Source: Mytilisepta virgata (lineage: Eukaryota > Mollusca > Bivalvia > Mytilida > Mytilidae). From it: DNA of 64,000 nucleotides. Of this stretch, positions 11,268 to 24,300 are shown piece by piece. The notes under the pieces are model-generated. The model was not told the DNA's origin and ran no database searches. It saw only the letters and a program-made list of their open reading frames with translations. The translations under genes were made by a program, and so were the position numbers. Location of the stretch: the NCBI GenBank assembly GCA_028015205.1, contig CM051521.1:99796513-99860512 (forward strand), given 5' to 3'. Each line of letters begins with the position of its first letter. Position 1 is the stretch's first letter.

Positions 11268-13357
11268 ACAAAGTTGTCTCACCAGGTATAGATATATACA
11301 CTTGTCCTTCATTAGCAGCAAAGAAAATGTTTTGTAAATCTTCAGAAAATAAATGCCTTTAGTATTTTCATGGTTCAAGGATTCACATTATGTTAATAAT
11401 ATTAGGTTCTTTTGACCTTGACTTCGTCAATTAACTTTTTGTTTAAATTAGCTTAGAGAATTTAATGTGGACGAATCAACCATAAATATTAGGTCAATGT
11501 CCAGGACCTTTTGTGGGACAGAAGTTTACATCCCAAGTCAGTTCTGATAGTAATTTAGAATTTGGTCATTTTACATTCTCCAATTACAACAGTGTTTATT
11601 TTTCTTTCTACCTTTATTTATACAGTCTACTGCCATTTATACATGTGTATAAAAAAAGATATAAAAATATTAAATATTTTGCATGAGACATTTTTGTGTT
11701 TCTACTTCTTGTTTGATGGATTTAAGATTTTAACAGAAAAATTCAAAACCCCTTATCCGAGTTGGACATTGACCTTTCATTTAGTTTAATTTGCAATATC
11801 AATAATCTTGTACAAAAGAACCAAAGCAGTAGGTTTATAGATTATAACTATACATACATTTTTGTTTATGTTATATTATACTATTGTTAGAATCTGTATG
11901 CTAGATGGGCTTGCAGTTTCAGAAATTGAAGTGATAATAAATTGTTGAATTGTTTGTATGTTCTGCTTTTTATATGTTGTGAAAATAGATATTTTAATTG
12001 AGTAAGTCTCATTTGAAACACAAACTATCTAAATTATCCAGATTATAAATTTGAAAAATACGAAGCCATGAATGAATGTCTTGGTGGTCTTGTGTTGTGT
12101 GCTCACCTTTAATGCGGAACTTAGTGGGTTTGATCCTAAAACAAAGACTTTAAAATTAATATTGGCCGTTTCTCTGCCAAGCACATTGCATTTAGGAGTA
12201 AGAGCAAACTTGTTGGCTCAGAGTCAGAATAATGTGTCCGGGTAGGGTGATATCTTCCGGACTTGTTACCTCATGAGCTAACATGTTAAAATTTGGTTCG
12301 GTGTGTCGGTCTAGTACAAGCAGGGTTCATATTAATATCACATCAACATGTTCTCATCGTGATATACATGCAATAATTAACACTGGACATTAAATTATAA
12401 TACATCCCTTCAAACTGACAAATTTTCACTAAACCACAAAAATTTACACTCAAGAATCCACAACATACAATAGGTCACCTTGTAGTTAATCATATTGGCT
12501 TTTGTACTAGAGGGTCAGATTAGAGATCCCCTATACAGACTATCCTAACTGTTTTGTGCTCTATCGTGTTATTTTTTGTCTGAAGTTCTGTCAATCCAAT
12601 GGTGTTAATTGATTGGAATGTTATTGTTGACCTTTCATGTTGTCATTATTGTTGTTTATTGGTGTTCTTATTTGTTTCCAGGAACTGTTATCAGTTAGCA
12701 ACATCAACTTTCCAAACTGGAATTAAGTTTCTCACTAAATACACATAAAAGATATTTTCTGGGGTCAAAGTTCAAAAGTTACCAAAATACCAGAAAAAAT
12801 TTCAATGTTTTTTTTTGGGGAGAAAAACATACCAAAACCATGACATCATATTCTATAAAATTTTATCCATACATACAAGTATGTTGTTTAATGAGGGAGA
12901 GTGGGGTAAACATCAATGAGACAACAATCCCATGGGTAAAAGTACTAAACATATGCACCTGTTAAAAAAAATTATATCAGAATTCCAATTAAAGAATAGA
13001 ATCCCCTTTTCTCTCTGTCATGGGTTAACAAACTGATAAAAACTTTCACATCTTGGGATGGTGGCACTAATCTTATGGCTTTATTTTCCTATCAGCTGAG
13101 TCATTAACTGTTGGTGATTTGGTTTGTGGCTGGCTTTCCCATAAAATTACAATCAAATTTACAGAACAGCAATAGGTTTATAAGCCACTTAGCTGAAATA
13201 GTGGGCAACTCTTAGATCAGTTGGTAGATTTCTGGATTGCAGTGTAAAAGGTTTGCAGTGACACAAAATTTTATTCATGTTCTACTGGCACCTAACTAAA
13301 AAAATACTCATTATTAAAAGGTTAACAGTCATCACCTCCAATTTTGATGTTTCGAAA
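11268..13357. other. intergenic sequence around a SINE copy
   Basis: Outside the SINE at 12060-12413 I recognise no gene. The open frame at 11562-11789 is short and T-rich and is not called. Confidence 0.45.
12060..12413 (+). mobile_element. second, degenerate copy of the same SINE
   Basis: It shares, in order, TCTTGGTGGTCTTGTG, the decayed B box GTGGGTTTGATCC, CTCTGCCAAGCACATTGCAT, TAGGAGTAAGAGCAAA, TCAGAATAATGTGTCC, GTGTCGGTCTAGTACAAGCA and CACTGGACATTAAA with the SINE at 5897-6250. The B box has lost TTCGA, so this copy is probably inactive. Confidence 0.8.
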
Positions 13358-14551
13358 CAAGAGGCTCAGTGCGCTGAGCCTGTATCACTCACCTGGCAGT
13401 CACAAACGTTTGATTTGATTTGACAGACTAAGATTTATTTCTGGAAACTTTGTAAATGATCTTCTATAAATGCTTCATACCAAGTATAAGTACATTGGCC
13501 AAACGGTTTCAGAGGAGAAGTTTTAAATTTTGACCAATCAGAACATATAAAGGATTCTGGTGGCCATTTTGTTTCATGGTCTAGAAAGATTTATGCAAAG
13601 TTTGTAAAGGACCTTCCATAGATGCTACATACCAAAAATCAGTTCATTTGGCTTTATGGTTTCAGAGGAGAGAAGTTTTAAATTTCGACCAATCAGAACA
13701 TGAAAATGCTCATGGCAGCCATTTTGTTTCATGGACCAGGATGATTTATGCTAATTTTGTAAAGGATCTTCCATAGATGCTCCATACCAAAAAATCAGCT
13801 CATTTGGCTTTACGGTTTCAGAGAAGAAAATTTAAATTTCAACAAATCACAACATGTAAATGCTCATGTTTCACAGACCAAGATGAGTTATGCAAACTTT
13901 GTAAAGGACCTTCCACTGATGCTCCATACCAAAAATCAGTTCATTTGGCTTTACAGTTTCAGAGGAGAAGAAGTTTTAAATTTCGACCAATCAGAACATT
14001 TACATGGTCATCGTGGCCATTTTGTTTCACGGACCAGGATGATTTATCCAAATTTTGTAAAGGACCTTCCACTGATGCTACATACCAAAAATCCGTTCAT
14101 TTGGCTTTACAGTTTCAGAGGAGAAGAAGTTTTAAATTTTGACCAATCAGAACATGTAAATGCTCATAGGGGCCATTTTGTTTCACAGACCAGGATGATT
14201 TATGCAAACTTTGTAAAGAACCTTCCATAAAAGCTACAGGCCAACTTTCAGTTTTATAGGTCCAGGGGTTTCAGAGGAGAAGATGAAAATGTGAAAGTTT
14301 ACATACAGACGGACAACAAGTGATGACAACCCCCCCCCCTCTTAAATTTTTTCCTTTTAGTCACAACATCCATATCGGTAGGAATTCAGGGCTGCTAGAC
14401 ATACTTTTGGAACGGGGCCATCCTAGGACCATTCCACCAAAGTTTGGTCCCAATTGGCGCAGTGGTTTCAGAGGAGAAGATGTTTAAAGGAAAAATTTTC
14501 GCTGGACGACGGATGCAAGTGATGGCAAAAGCTCACATGGTGAGCTAAAAA
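13358..14551 (+). repeat. family A repeat with about five 156-bp monomers
   Basis: It begins AGGCTCAGTGCGCTGAGCCT, an eight-pair hairpin, then GTATCACTCACCTGG. Monomers with ACCTTCCA/ATCTTCCA start at 13611, 13766, 13908, 14064 and 14220, mostly 155-156 apart. It ends GGACGACGGATGCAAGTGAT, then GCTCACATGGTGAGC. It lies between the two genes. Confidence 0.8.
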
Positions 14552-14643
14552 GGAACAATGCTTTGATTGTCATGATTGTTGCTCTTCATCTTGATGGTTA
14601 ATCACTGAAAGGTAAAGTATGACTGAAAAACTAAGGAAAATCT

Positions 14644-14649
14644 TTTATT
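14644..14649 (-). terminator. candidate polyadenylation signal (AATAAA on minus strand)
   Basis: TTTATT on the plus strand reads AATAAA on the minus strand, 585 bases after the polycystin-like stop. It is the first canonical hexamer I noticed downstream, just before a repeat element. Confidence 0.25.
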
Positions 14650-15233
14650 ATGTTCAAAATAAATCACGTCAGGTTCATATGATTTTTAATTCACATCAAA
14701 CTATATTGAAACAGTTTCAACTGAAGAAAGACATATGCAGGTATACAGGTTCATCTATACAAGCAAGAGCAGACAAGTTCAAAATATTTATGCACAGCTT
14801 TCTGTCAAGATAAAAACTATTTATAAGAAAAATTATTTAACAATATGTGGGCTATTGTGACTTAAATTTTATAATACGTACATGAATTTGGAGTAAACAG
14901 GTTGTTTCAAAAACAATATCTTAGTAATTATTGTAATCGAGTTAGTTGTGAGAAAGTTTAACCATAGTGACAATGAGTCAATGGTTATACAGTATGTTAT
15001 ATCAGAATCATTTAAAATTTTCAATAAATATCAAAATATCAAAATATTTCAGTAATTTGGGAGTGAAATTTTACCCAAAAATTAGGAATTTTCAAAACTC
15101 TGTATTAGGCATGCTTGCCACTAGAACTTTAAATGAAGTCAAAAACAATGGGATGTAAGGCAAAAACACACATGATGAAAAGTTAGAGTAGTCAATATAT
15201 CTAGGCTTTATAATTTCTGCTGAAGGATGTTCA

Positions 15234-15352
15234 CTAATATGGATTAGTTTTCTCATTCCTGATCAAATTTACAAAATATCTGTTCATTCTTCTTTCCAAT
15301 TTGTCCATTTTAAAAAATACGTCTTCATCTTGTTTGTTGTTTACTTTATTAT
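15234..15352 (-). CDS. polycystin-1-like terminal coding exon: cytosolic tail
   Basis: A 119-nt exon too short to stand out as an open frame. Acceptor CAAATTTCAG; the entering two bases complete Asp with the G left by exon 24. Peptide NKVNNKQDEDVFFKMDKLER then RMNRYFVNLIRNEKTNPY and TAG. VFFKMDKLERRMNRYFVNL has heptad-like hydrophobic spacing, fitting the coiled coil by which polycystin tails pair. The exact phase match, good acceptor and charge pattern support it. Confidence 0.72.
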
Positions 15353-18300
15353 CTGAAATTTGTAAAGATATATTAAACTATCAACTTTCCCTAAGCTAAA
15401 CTTATATGTAAGTAATAACAACTATCAACAAAATTTTGCATGTCTCTATTGTACTGTAAACATCTTTGAACTTTCCACCAATTTCTCTGTGTTTTAATAA
15501 TTTTATTAAGACAACAATCTTAGCTAATCTTTTTTTCATCCATTTGCAATCTCACCATGGATGGAGTAATCACTAATGTTTTTGAAAGAGTACAATATAA
15601 ATATAATTTCCACAGAATGAGAATATTTTAAGTGCTTTATTCAATCATTTTCTTGTTTATAGCCATGGCATATAACTATAGTCTAACAGACTGAAAACTT
15701 TCCATGCTGCAATAATTTTATCAATTCATGGACAAAAAGCAAACATAATAGGAATTTTTTTAGAATCTGAAAATCAAATTTCCTGATGTTGCCACTAACT
15801 TCTGGGAAATTTTCTGATGTTGCCGCTAACTTCTGGGAAATTTTCTGATGTTGCCGCTAACTTCTGGGAAATTTACTGCATGTTGCCACTAACTTCTGGG
15901 AAATTTACTGCATGTTATTAAACTTACCTGTATATCCTACGATCAGTCGTTTAAGCTGACCCAACAAAAAGTCAACCATTTGTGGATCGTCTGACTGACA
16001 CAAGGGATCCTCTCTAACTTCGGTAAAAGCATCATTGATGATACTTAGTAAAACGTTCAGCAATACAAACACAACAAACAGTACAAAGATGAAAATATAC
16101 AGAGAACCAAGGACTCCGCTGACGACTAACATGGTGTCGATATTCACTTTCATCATTAACATCGAAATTAATGTCTCTGATGTCCTTATAAATGATGAGT
16201 AACCATAATCATGTGGCCCAAATAATAAATATCCACATGAGGCAAAAGCAACGAATGCCACCAGGAAAACCACCAAATAATTGAACAGTGGCTTTGCAGA
16301 TCTGCTGATGGTACCATAAAATTGTGTTATCTTTGCATTGAACCGGATAAGTTGCAAGGTTTTAAGCATTGACAGAAACAGAACAAATCCAAGAATAATT
16401 CCAAACAACTGGTCCCATAAAATAATTCTCTGCAGGTTGATAAACTTATCTGAAAGAAAATTTGTAACTGAATAAATTATGCATAAAAAATACTTGGCGA
16501 TGAAAAAAGTTTCATCATTTATATATTTTACAGGTAATATACGGCTACCCATTAATCATGCTTTTGCTCATATCAACAATGCATACACATGAATTTATGT
16601 GGCTTTTGGGATATAGGTATTAATATTGGTGGTGACATATGTTTCAAGGCAAGACACTAACATATAGAAGAAAAAGCCTACATAAACTGAATATTTTGGA
16701 TGTTATTTCACTCTACTTCTATTCAAGTACAAAAAAAAAATTCATTAGAATAACCACAATAACAATCATACATATTTTTACAAGGAAACAATGGCGTTTC
16801 AGTAAAACCTTCATGTAATAAGCATTGGCATATAACATGAATTTGTTTTTATTTTGTTGCATTATTATCTGAAAACATCAATTCGTTAAGAGATTTCAAT
16901 AAATTATAAATGAACTATATAATAATAAATATTTTGTGTTTTTAACAAATTTCAATTTTGTCTTAAAAAGTAACATTCAAAGATACAACAATAACAACAT
17001 TTTATTTTTACATGTAATATGTCAACATTTGCCCACTGATCTTCAATTGGCTTTTTTTATATGACTTGGGGACATGCTACATGGAAAACACAATATTAAT
17101 TTATAATTATAAATATAAACTTAAGGTATCCGGACCATAATAGATCATGATCGAAAATTGTATCTCTTTTTGACCGTGAATGGCTGAACCAAACAATTTA
17201 AAGCTATTGTATATGTATATTTTTCTCAAGTTGAAACACACTTTGTTGCTTATATGCAGAGTCTGTAAAAATAAGTTAGTTATATTGGAATTTCCGAAGT
17301 TTGCCGATAATTACTGAGGTCATTTCAATTGCGTTGTATGGAACATCCGGGAACTTTTGAACAATCACGTGGTCATTTATGGTCCGGATACCTTAATGCA
17401 AGGTTAGAGTAAGAAATACTTACTTCTATTTTCATGAAACTTGTTTAACACCAATTTTGTAATTACAAAATGCACTCCATAAAATGCACAGCAGACAATG
17501 GACAATACAAGATTCACAAATTCTACAATTCTCCAAAATCCTGTAAAATAGCCTTTCCATCCTTTTATCCTCAGTTCCTTTATAAATTCTATCAAATAAT
17601 AAAGTGTAAATGCTACGAAAATAACGTCAAATACAAACAGAAATATAGCACTAGGTCCTAAGTATCTGTACATAACAACTGGATTAATTTCCCAGTAAGG
17701 AAACATGGAACCAGTTGGAGGGTATTCCAAAAGGAGTATTACGGAAACAAACAGATTCACATTTGCATTAAAAACATTGAACTCGATAAAAAGTCCTCTT
17801 GTTTTTCTGTCTATCCATTTTGCATTACGTAGGTACGTCAAAGTGTCATTAGCCATCTTTACAGAATCTCCAAGTTTTACAACATATCCACCTCCACTAT
17901 AGGAAGCATAACGTCCTACAGTTGGTATTCCATCCAGTTCTAGAGTATCTCTGTATGTCCAAGCATCATTTGTAACATTATCTGTAACATCTGTCCATCT
18001 TTCCTCAAAATTCCTGGACTCGTATGTACCAGTCGAATATGATGGATAACATATCCTTATATAATCTCGAATTTCTACTGGTGTTTTACAATTGTCTGGA
18101 AAATTTAATACATTGATCAATGAATTGATATTTAGTAAGTTGTAAATTCTTAGACGAAGTTAAAAGGAAAATGTAAATAAATCTCTTATTTGGCAAATGG
18201 AATAGGAAAAGTAACCCTGATTTCTAAAATTGAAATAATTGAGATACATAAGTGTTTTTAGGTGTCTGACATTGTGGGCTCTCTTTAAAACCACCCAAAA

Positions 18301-21300
18301 TTATATTGATGGAATTTTCTCTCACTGGTGCCATGTGTATATCCTTTCATTATCATAAATGTCAATGGAATTGTCACAGACCTGTATGCCAAAAGCATTG
18401 GTAAAATTCAATGAAATTTTCACTAATTATACTTGGAAAAATTAAAGTAAAATAATTTGAAAAATTTGAAAACAGTACACACATGTACTTATATATTCCA
18501 CAACTCACCTCTTCTAATTCTGGCTTGCCTTAGTCTGGGTGTTCCTATCCTATAGAATGTATTGTCACTGATAAAGTCTGACAGGCCAGCCACACTGTCA
18601 TTATACCATCCATTTGAATATAGACCTGGCAGAAATTTTTTATCCATCCAATAGTAAAAATCCTCTGTAGATTGTAACTACAAGTTAAATAAAACAATAT
18701 AGGGAATGTTTTCAAAGTTATGACAAATTTTCTGCTTATATCTACTTGACAACTTGTTTTTTCCCTCACTCACCCTTAATGTTCCTATTATAACATAGTT
18801 AGGAACAACCATCTGATTTTTCAAGTTGTGGAAAGAGAATGTTCAGTCCTGCATTTTTCCCCATCATGTTTTCATACATAATATGTGAAAATCTGTACAT
18901 TTGACTGGAGAATGAGCATTCACTATTTTTAACAGTCTTTTGTTAAATTTGACTAATTACATGGGAATCAATCAAGCATGAAGTACTTCCACCGGAAAAT
19001 TTGTCATGTGGGTATAGTAACCGTTGCTCGGTATAGTCTCCCGTAGTCAAGGTAAACAAACAAATCTTCATTTAAAGTGAATGTTATTTTTCAATTTCAA
19101 GATTTTTACATTTTATGTGCTAAATGTATAAAGGACTTCTCCCTCAGTAACAGTTTTCCTACAGTGTTATCTGGTGAGGTATAGTTCCCTTGCCTAACGG
19201 CTTGGGAACTATACCTCACCAGACAACACTATAGGAAAACGGTTCCCTTGGGAGAAGTTCATAATAGATTCTTAGAGCCAAATGTCTTTTGCCAAGCCTG
19301 CATTTTTTCAAATTCCTTCCTTTCCCGACTGCTGAAAATCAAATGGTTGCTCTCTTAATTCCCTCTTTATAATGCCAAATGTTTTCAAGAGACAAAAAAA
19401 AAAAAAAAAAAAACGACATAAATTCCCATTAAACTGTCTTGCTTATATCTAACTAGAGGCTCTCAAGAGCCTGTGTCGCTCACCTGTATCTAATGTGATT
19501 TTGGAAATTATGTAAAATTATATAATGATTGAGACCAAGATTGGTTTAATTTGACACAGTATTTAAAATTAAAAACATCTTAGTGTAGTCTTACAATAGC
19601 TACTGAAGACATCTTATCATTATTATTTTTGAATATGTGGTCAAGTTGTGACCATTCAGAATTTTTTTTACAATTTTCTGATAGACCTCTAAACATCTTG
19701 GATGATGGATCGGCAACAAAGTAACAACACTTGGTCAGCACCTCATAAGGAACATTCATTCTATGTTTTGTTACATTCCATTCAGTGGTTCTCTAAAAGA
19801 AGTCATTTGTATGCATTTCCCATAGGGTCCAATGTTAAACTTAGTCCCCCGCTAGCGGCCATCTTGGATGATGGATCGGCTACAAAGTAACAATGCTTGG
19901 TCAGCACCTCATAAGGAACATTCATGCCAGATTTAGTTTCATTCCATTTAGTGGTTCTCTAAAAGAAGTCATTTGTATGCATTTCCCATAGGGTCCTATG
20001 TTAAACTAAGTCCCCCGCTGGCGGCCATCTTGGATTATGGATCGGCTACAAAGTAACAACACTTGGTCAGCACCTCATAAGGAACATTCATGCCATGTTT
20101 GGTTTCATTCCATTCAACGGTTCTCTAAAAGAAGTCATTTGTATGCATTTCCCATAGGGTTCTATGTTAAACTAAGTCCCCCGCTGGCGGCCATCTTGGA
20201 TTATGGATCGGCTACAAAGTAACAACACTTGGTCAGCACCTCATAAGGAACATTCATGCCATGTTTGCTTTCATTCCATTCAGTGGTTCTCTAGAAGAAG
20301 TTCAAAATGTTAATGACGACAACGGACGACGACGGATGACGGACACCAAGTGATGAGAAAAGCTCACTTGGCCCTTTGGGCCAGATGAGCTAAAAAATAA
20401 GCACATAAACATTTTACAGTTTGTTTTCTACTTTTCTGTCTCATTATCAAAACTCCTCAAATTTTAAAATTTTTGGTATATGTGAGTTGTCTCCCATTTA
20501 CAGAGTTATCTGCTCTTTGGAATTGTCTTCCATTGAAATCAATGTGCAAATTGTCATTTTTCTGCAAAATATTTTTTCTTCATAACAATATCCTTCATAA
20601 ACAATAATGATATGTTTTTTTTATATATTTTTCCACATTTTTCGATGTCTGATGAGGGCCTTCCCTAGTTCAATATTTTAATAAAAAAAATTATAAGTAA
20701 TTTTTGCACTTTATGTCAAATACAAGACACCTTCTGTCAGGAAAGATAACGTATGCTGATGGGAGACAATTCCATTATTTGCTGTTTGGGAATAACAAGT
20801 AAGTTATTGTTTTACTGCATCATTTTAATTTGGTATATTTAAAATTTTCAACATTTAATTTTATAACATTCAAACCATCATTAAATTTTTGTCCCTGCCT
20901 AAGAACTTACACTGGAAAAACCTTTTTCATATTGGGAATGCGTTTTTATAAATATGTCATGAAGGTTCCTATATGCTGGATAAGAATTGACATCTTTATT
21001 TTCATATGCCAGAACTGCAACAACACATAAATACACAACATAAATGAGGATAGTACGGATTGTCTGAAACAATTTGTTCATCTTCAGTCTGTGTTCCTTT
21101 GCTTCTAACACTTTATTAGCATCCATTGGATCATTTACATACTCTTGGCGGTGCTCTAAAATGAGAAAATGCAATTTTCCTTAAAACAGAATGATAACCC
21201 TGCTCCAAAATATTTCGTTGCTTATCTTCCCTTAAAGATGATGGACAGGAATATTTTGCTTCATGGTATACTATCTTTAAAATCCATAAGACAGTTTAGG

Positions 21301-24300
21301 AGGAGCTGGCCTTAAAAGATTCATGGAAAGACTTACAGAAGAAGAGATAGACAGACAGATGGAGGGACAGGTAGATTCCTATATACAGGTACCCTCCAAA
21401 CTTTGATTGTAGCAGATGGAAGGACAGGGAGATTCCTATATACAGGTGCCCTTCAAACTTTGATTGTAGCAGATGGAGGGACAGGGAGATTCCTATATAC
21501 AGGTACCCTCCAGACTTTGAATGTAGCAGATGGAGGGACAGGGAGATTCCTATATACAGGTGCCCTTCAAACTTTGATTTTAGCAGATGGAGGGGCAGGA
21601 GATTCCTATATACAGGTGCCCTCCAAACGTTGATTGTAGCAGATGGAGGGACAAGGGAGATTCCTATATACAGGTACCCTCCAAACTTTGATTGTAGCAG
21701 ATGGAGGGACAAGGGAGATTCCTATATACAGGTACCCTCCAAACTTTGATTGTAGCAGATGGAGGGACAGGTAGATTCCTATATACAGGTACCCTCCAAA
21801 CTTTGAATGTAGCAGATGGAGGGACAGGGAGATTCCTATATACAGGTGCCCTCCAAACTTTGTTTGTAGCAGATGGAGGGACAGGTAGATTCCTATATAC
21901 AGGTACCCTCCAAACTTTGAATGTAGCAGATGGAGGGACAGGGAGATTCCTATATACAGGTACCCTCCAAGCTTTGAATGTAGCAGATGGAGGGACAGGG
22001 AGATTCCTATATACAGGTACCCTCCAAACTTTGATTGTAGCAGATGGAGGGACAGGGAGATTCCTATATACAGGTACCTTCCAAATTTTGATTGTAGCAG
22101 ATGGAGGGACAGGGAGATTCCTATATACAGGTACCCTCCAAACTTTGAATGTAGCAGATGGAAGGACAGGGAGATTTCTATATACAGGTGCCCTTCAAAC
22201 TTTGATTGTAGCAGATGGAGGGGCAGGGAGATTCCTATATACAGGTGCCCTCCAAATTTTGATTGTAGCAGATGGAGGGACAGGGAGATTCCTATATACA
22301 GGTACCCTCCAAATTTTGATTGTAGCAAATGGAGGGACAGGGAGATTCCTATATACAGGTGCCCTTCAAACTTTGAATGTAGCAGATGGAAGGACAGGGA
22401 GATTCCTATATACAGGTGCCCTTCAAACTTTGATTGTAGCAGATGGAGGGAAAGGGAGATTCCTATATACAGGTACCCTCCAAATTTTGATTGTAGCAGA
22501 TGGAGGGACAGGGAGATTCCTATATACAGGTACCCTCCAAACTTTGAATGTAGCAGATAGAAGGATAGGGAGATTCCTATATACAGGTGCCCTTCAAACT
22601 TTGATTGTAGCAGATGGAGGGACAGGGAGATTCCTATATACATGTACCCTCCAAACTTTGATTGTAGCAGATGGAGGGACAGGCAGATTCCTATATACAT
22701 GTACCCTCCAAACTTTGATTGTAGCAGATGGAGGGACAGGCAGATTCCTATATACAGGTGCCCTCCAAACTTTGATTGTAGGGGTATAACCTTATAAAAC
22801 ATCCCAGAAATAACTCTGGAATGAACAGACTGATATTGGTACTTGATTTGTTGTATAAAGTCTAATTATTTTATGTATTTGGTGAAATACTACTCATTTC
22901 TAGACCTTTTACAAGATGTTTTTAGAGGTGTATGATGTTGGAAAAAGACTGACTTTTATTGTTTTGTCAGTTATTATTTCTGTGTAAATAGGAGGTGTTA
23001 TATCTAAATATCATTGATAGAAATTACTAGTTTTGCTACAGAAGGCCCTAGTTTTCCCTGGGTACTAAGACACCAGTTTCATAAAATATTGTATAGCTAC
23101 AATTGAATGTATAGCTCAGCATGTATAGGATTTAAGGCAGTGAAGTCACAGTTACCATTTCTATTTGTAATTATTTTTTAGAAACAGTGGCCTGGTCATT
23201 TCACAACGATTTAGTAAAATGCTGAATGTAACGAAAATCTTGTTTATTAAAGAAATTACTACCGTCAGAATGGCTGGTAACATTTTTTACTGTCAACATA
23301 AATATAGCTTGTTAATGTAATTTTCAATTTTAAAGTTTTATTTTAGTGTATGAAATATTTCATTAGTATTTCTGTATTACATACCCTAAAAGCTTTTTTT
23401 AATCAAATCATTAATGTGATAAGTATATTAATGTGAAAGGTATGACTTGACTATACATGTATTCTATTACAACATGTACATGAAGTACACTAATAAACCT
23501 GGGTTTTGAGAGTCAAATATTTGCCATTGTAAAAGTTTGACTTGTGATTTTGATTAATCTTACCTGGGTAAATATGTGACTTAGGAGGATCTCCTATAAT
23601 AAACACTTCCTCTACACTATCATCTGTATCTACTGTCTTAAATACTAGTGCTATAACAATAGCTAATGTTATCACCTACAAAACAAAGATTTTATATTAG
23701 TAGATATAAAACAAATTAAAAAAAAATTATGCACTAGTAATGGACATAGTAATATTGATGTAAAGTGTAATCTTTTCACTCAGTTCTAAAGACCTTAAAG
23801 CAACTTTCAAAATTAAGGACAGTTATAAATAACATGAGGCTCACAAAAGACTGAATCGCTCAACTGTAATTTTTTATGAAGATCTTGCTTCAATGATTAT
23901 TTTTGCTATTTAATGTATAACTTCGCATTTTTCACCTTAATATTGACTTGTTTAGCGAAAATATAGAATCCTGAATCCAAATATATATGGCTGCTAGGGA
24001 CTTTCTCATCAGTTGTTTTGGACATTTTCAATGGCCTTGACTCTTGACCTTCCATGTGGACTTGAATAGGTAAATAGTAGGGTCCTGAAGCCAAATATAT
24101 CTGGTTGCTAGGGACTTTTCCATCAGTTGCTATGGATTTACAGTTTGTCTTTATCTATAATAATATTCAAGTTAATAAGCTAAATCTGCAAAATTTAAAG
24201 TTAACAATTCAGGGCAATAACCCAAAAATGGGTTGACAGATTCATCTGAAAATTTCATGGCAGGTAGATCTTGACCAGATTTGCTCTAAATGCTTTAGTT

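Noticed and set aside
13777..14230. Overlapping open frames of 121 and 115 codons with internal repeats
   Set aside because: Both are readings of the 156-bp monomers of the family A element; no domain is recognisable.
21701..22789. 362-codon plus-strand open frame
   Set aside because: Same minisatellite on the other strand; no start context, no domain, no splice support.
21606..22802. 398-codon minus-strand open frame as a repeat-protein gene
   Set aside because: It is the minisatellite read in one frame; the opposite strand is equally open, codon use is dictated by the 57-bp unit, and it lies within an intron.
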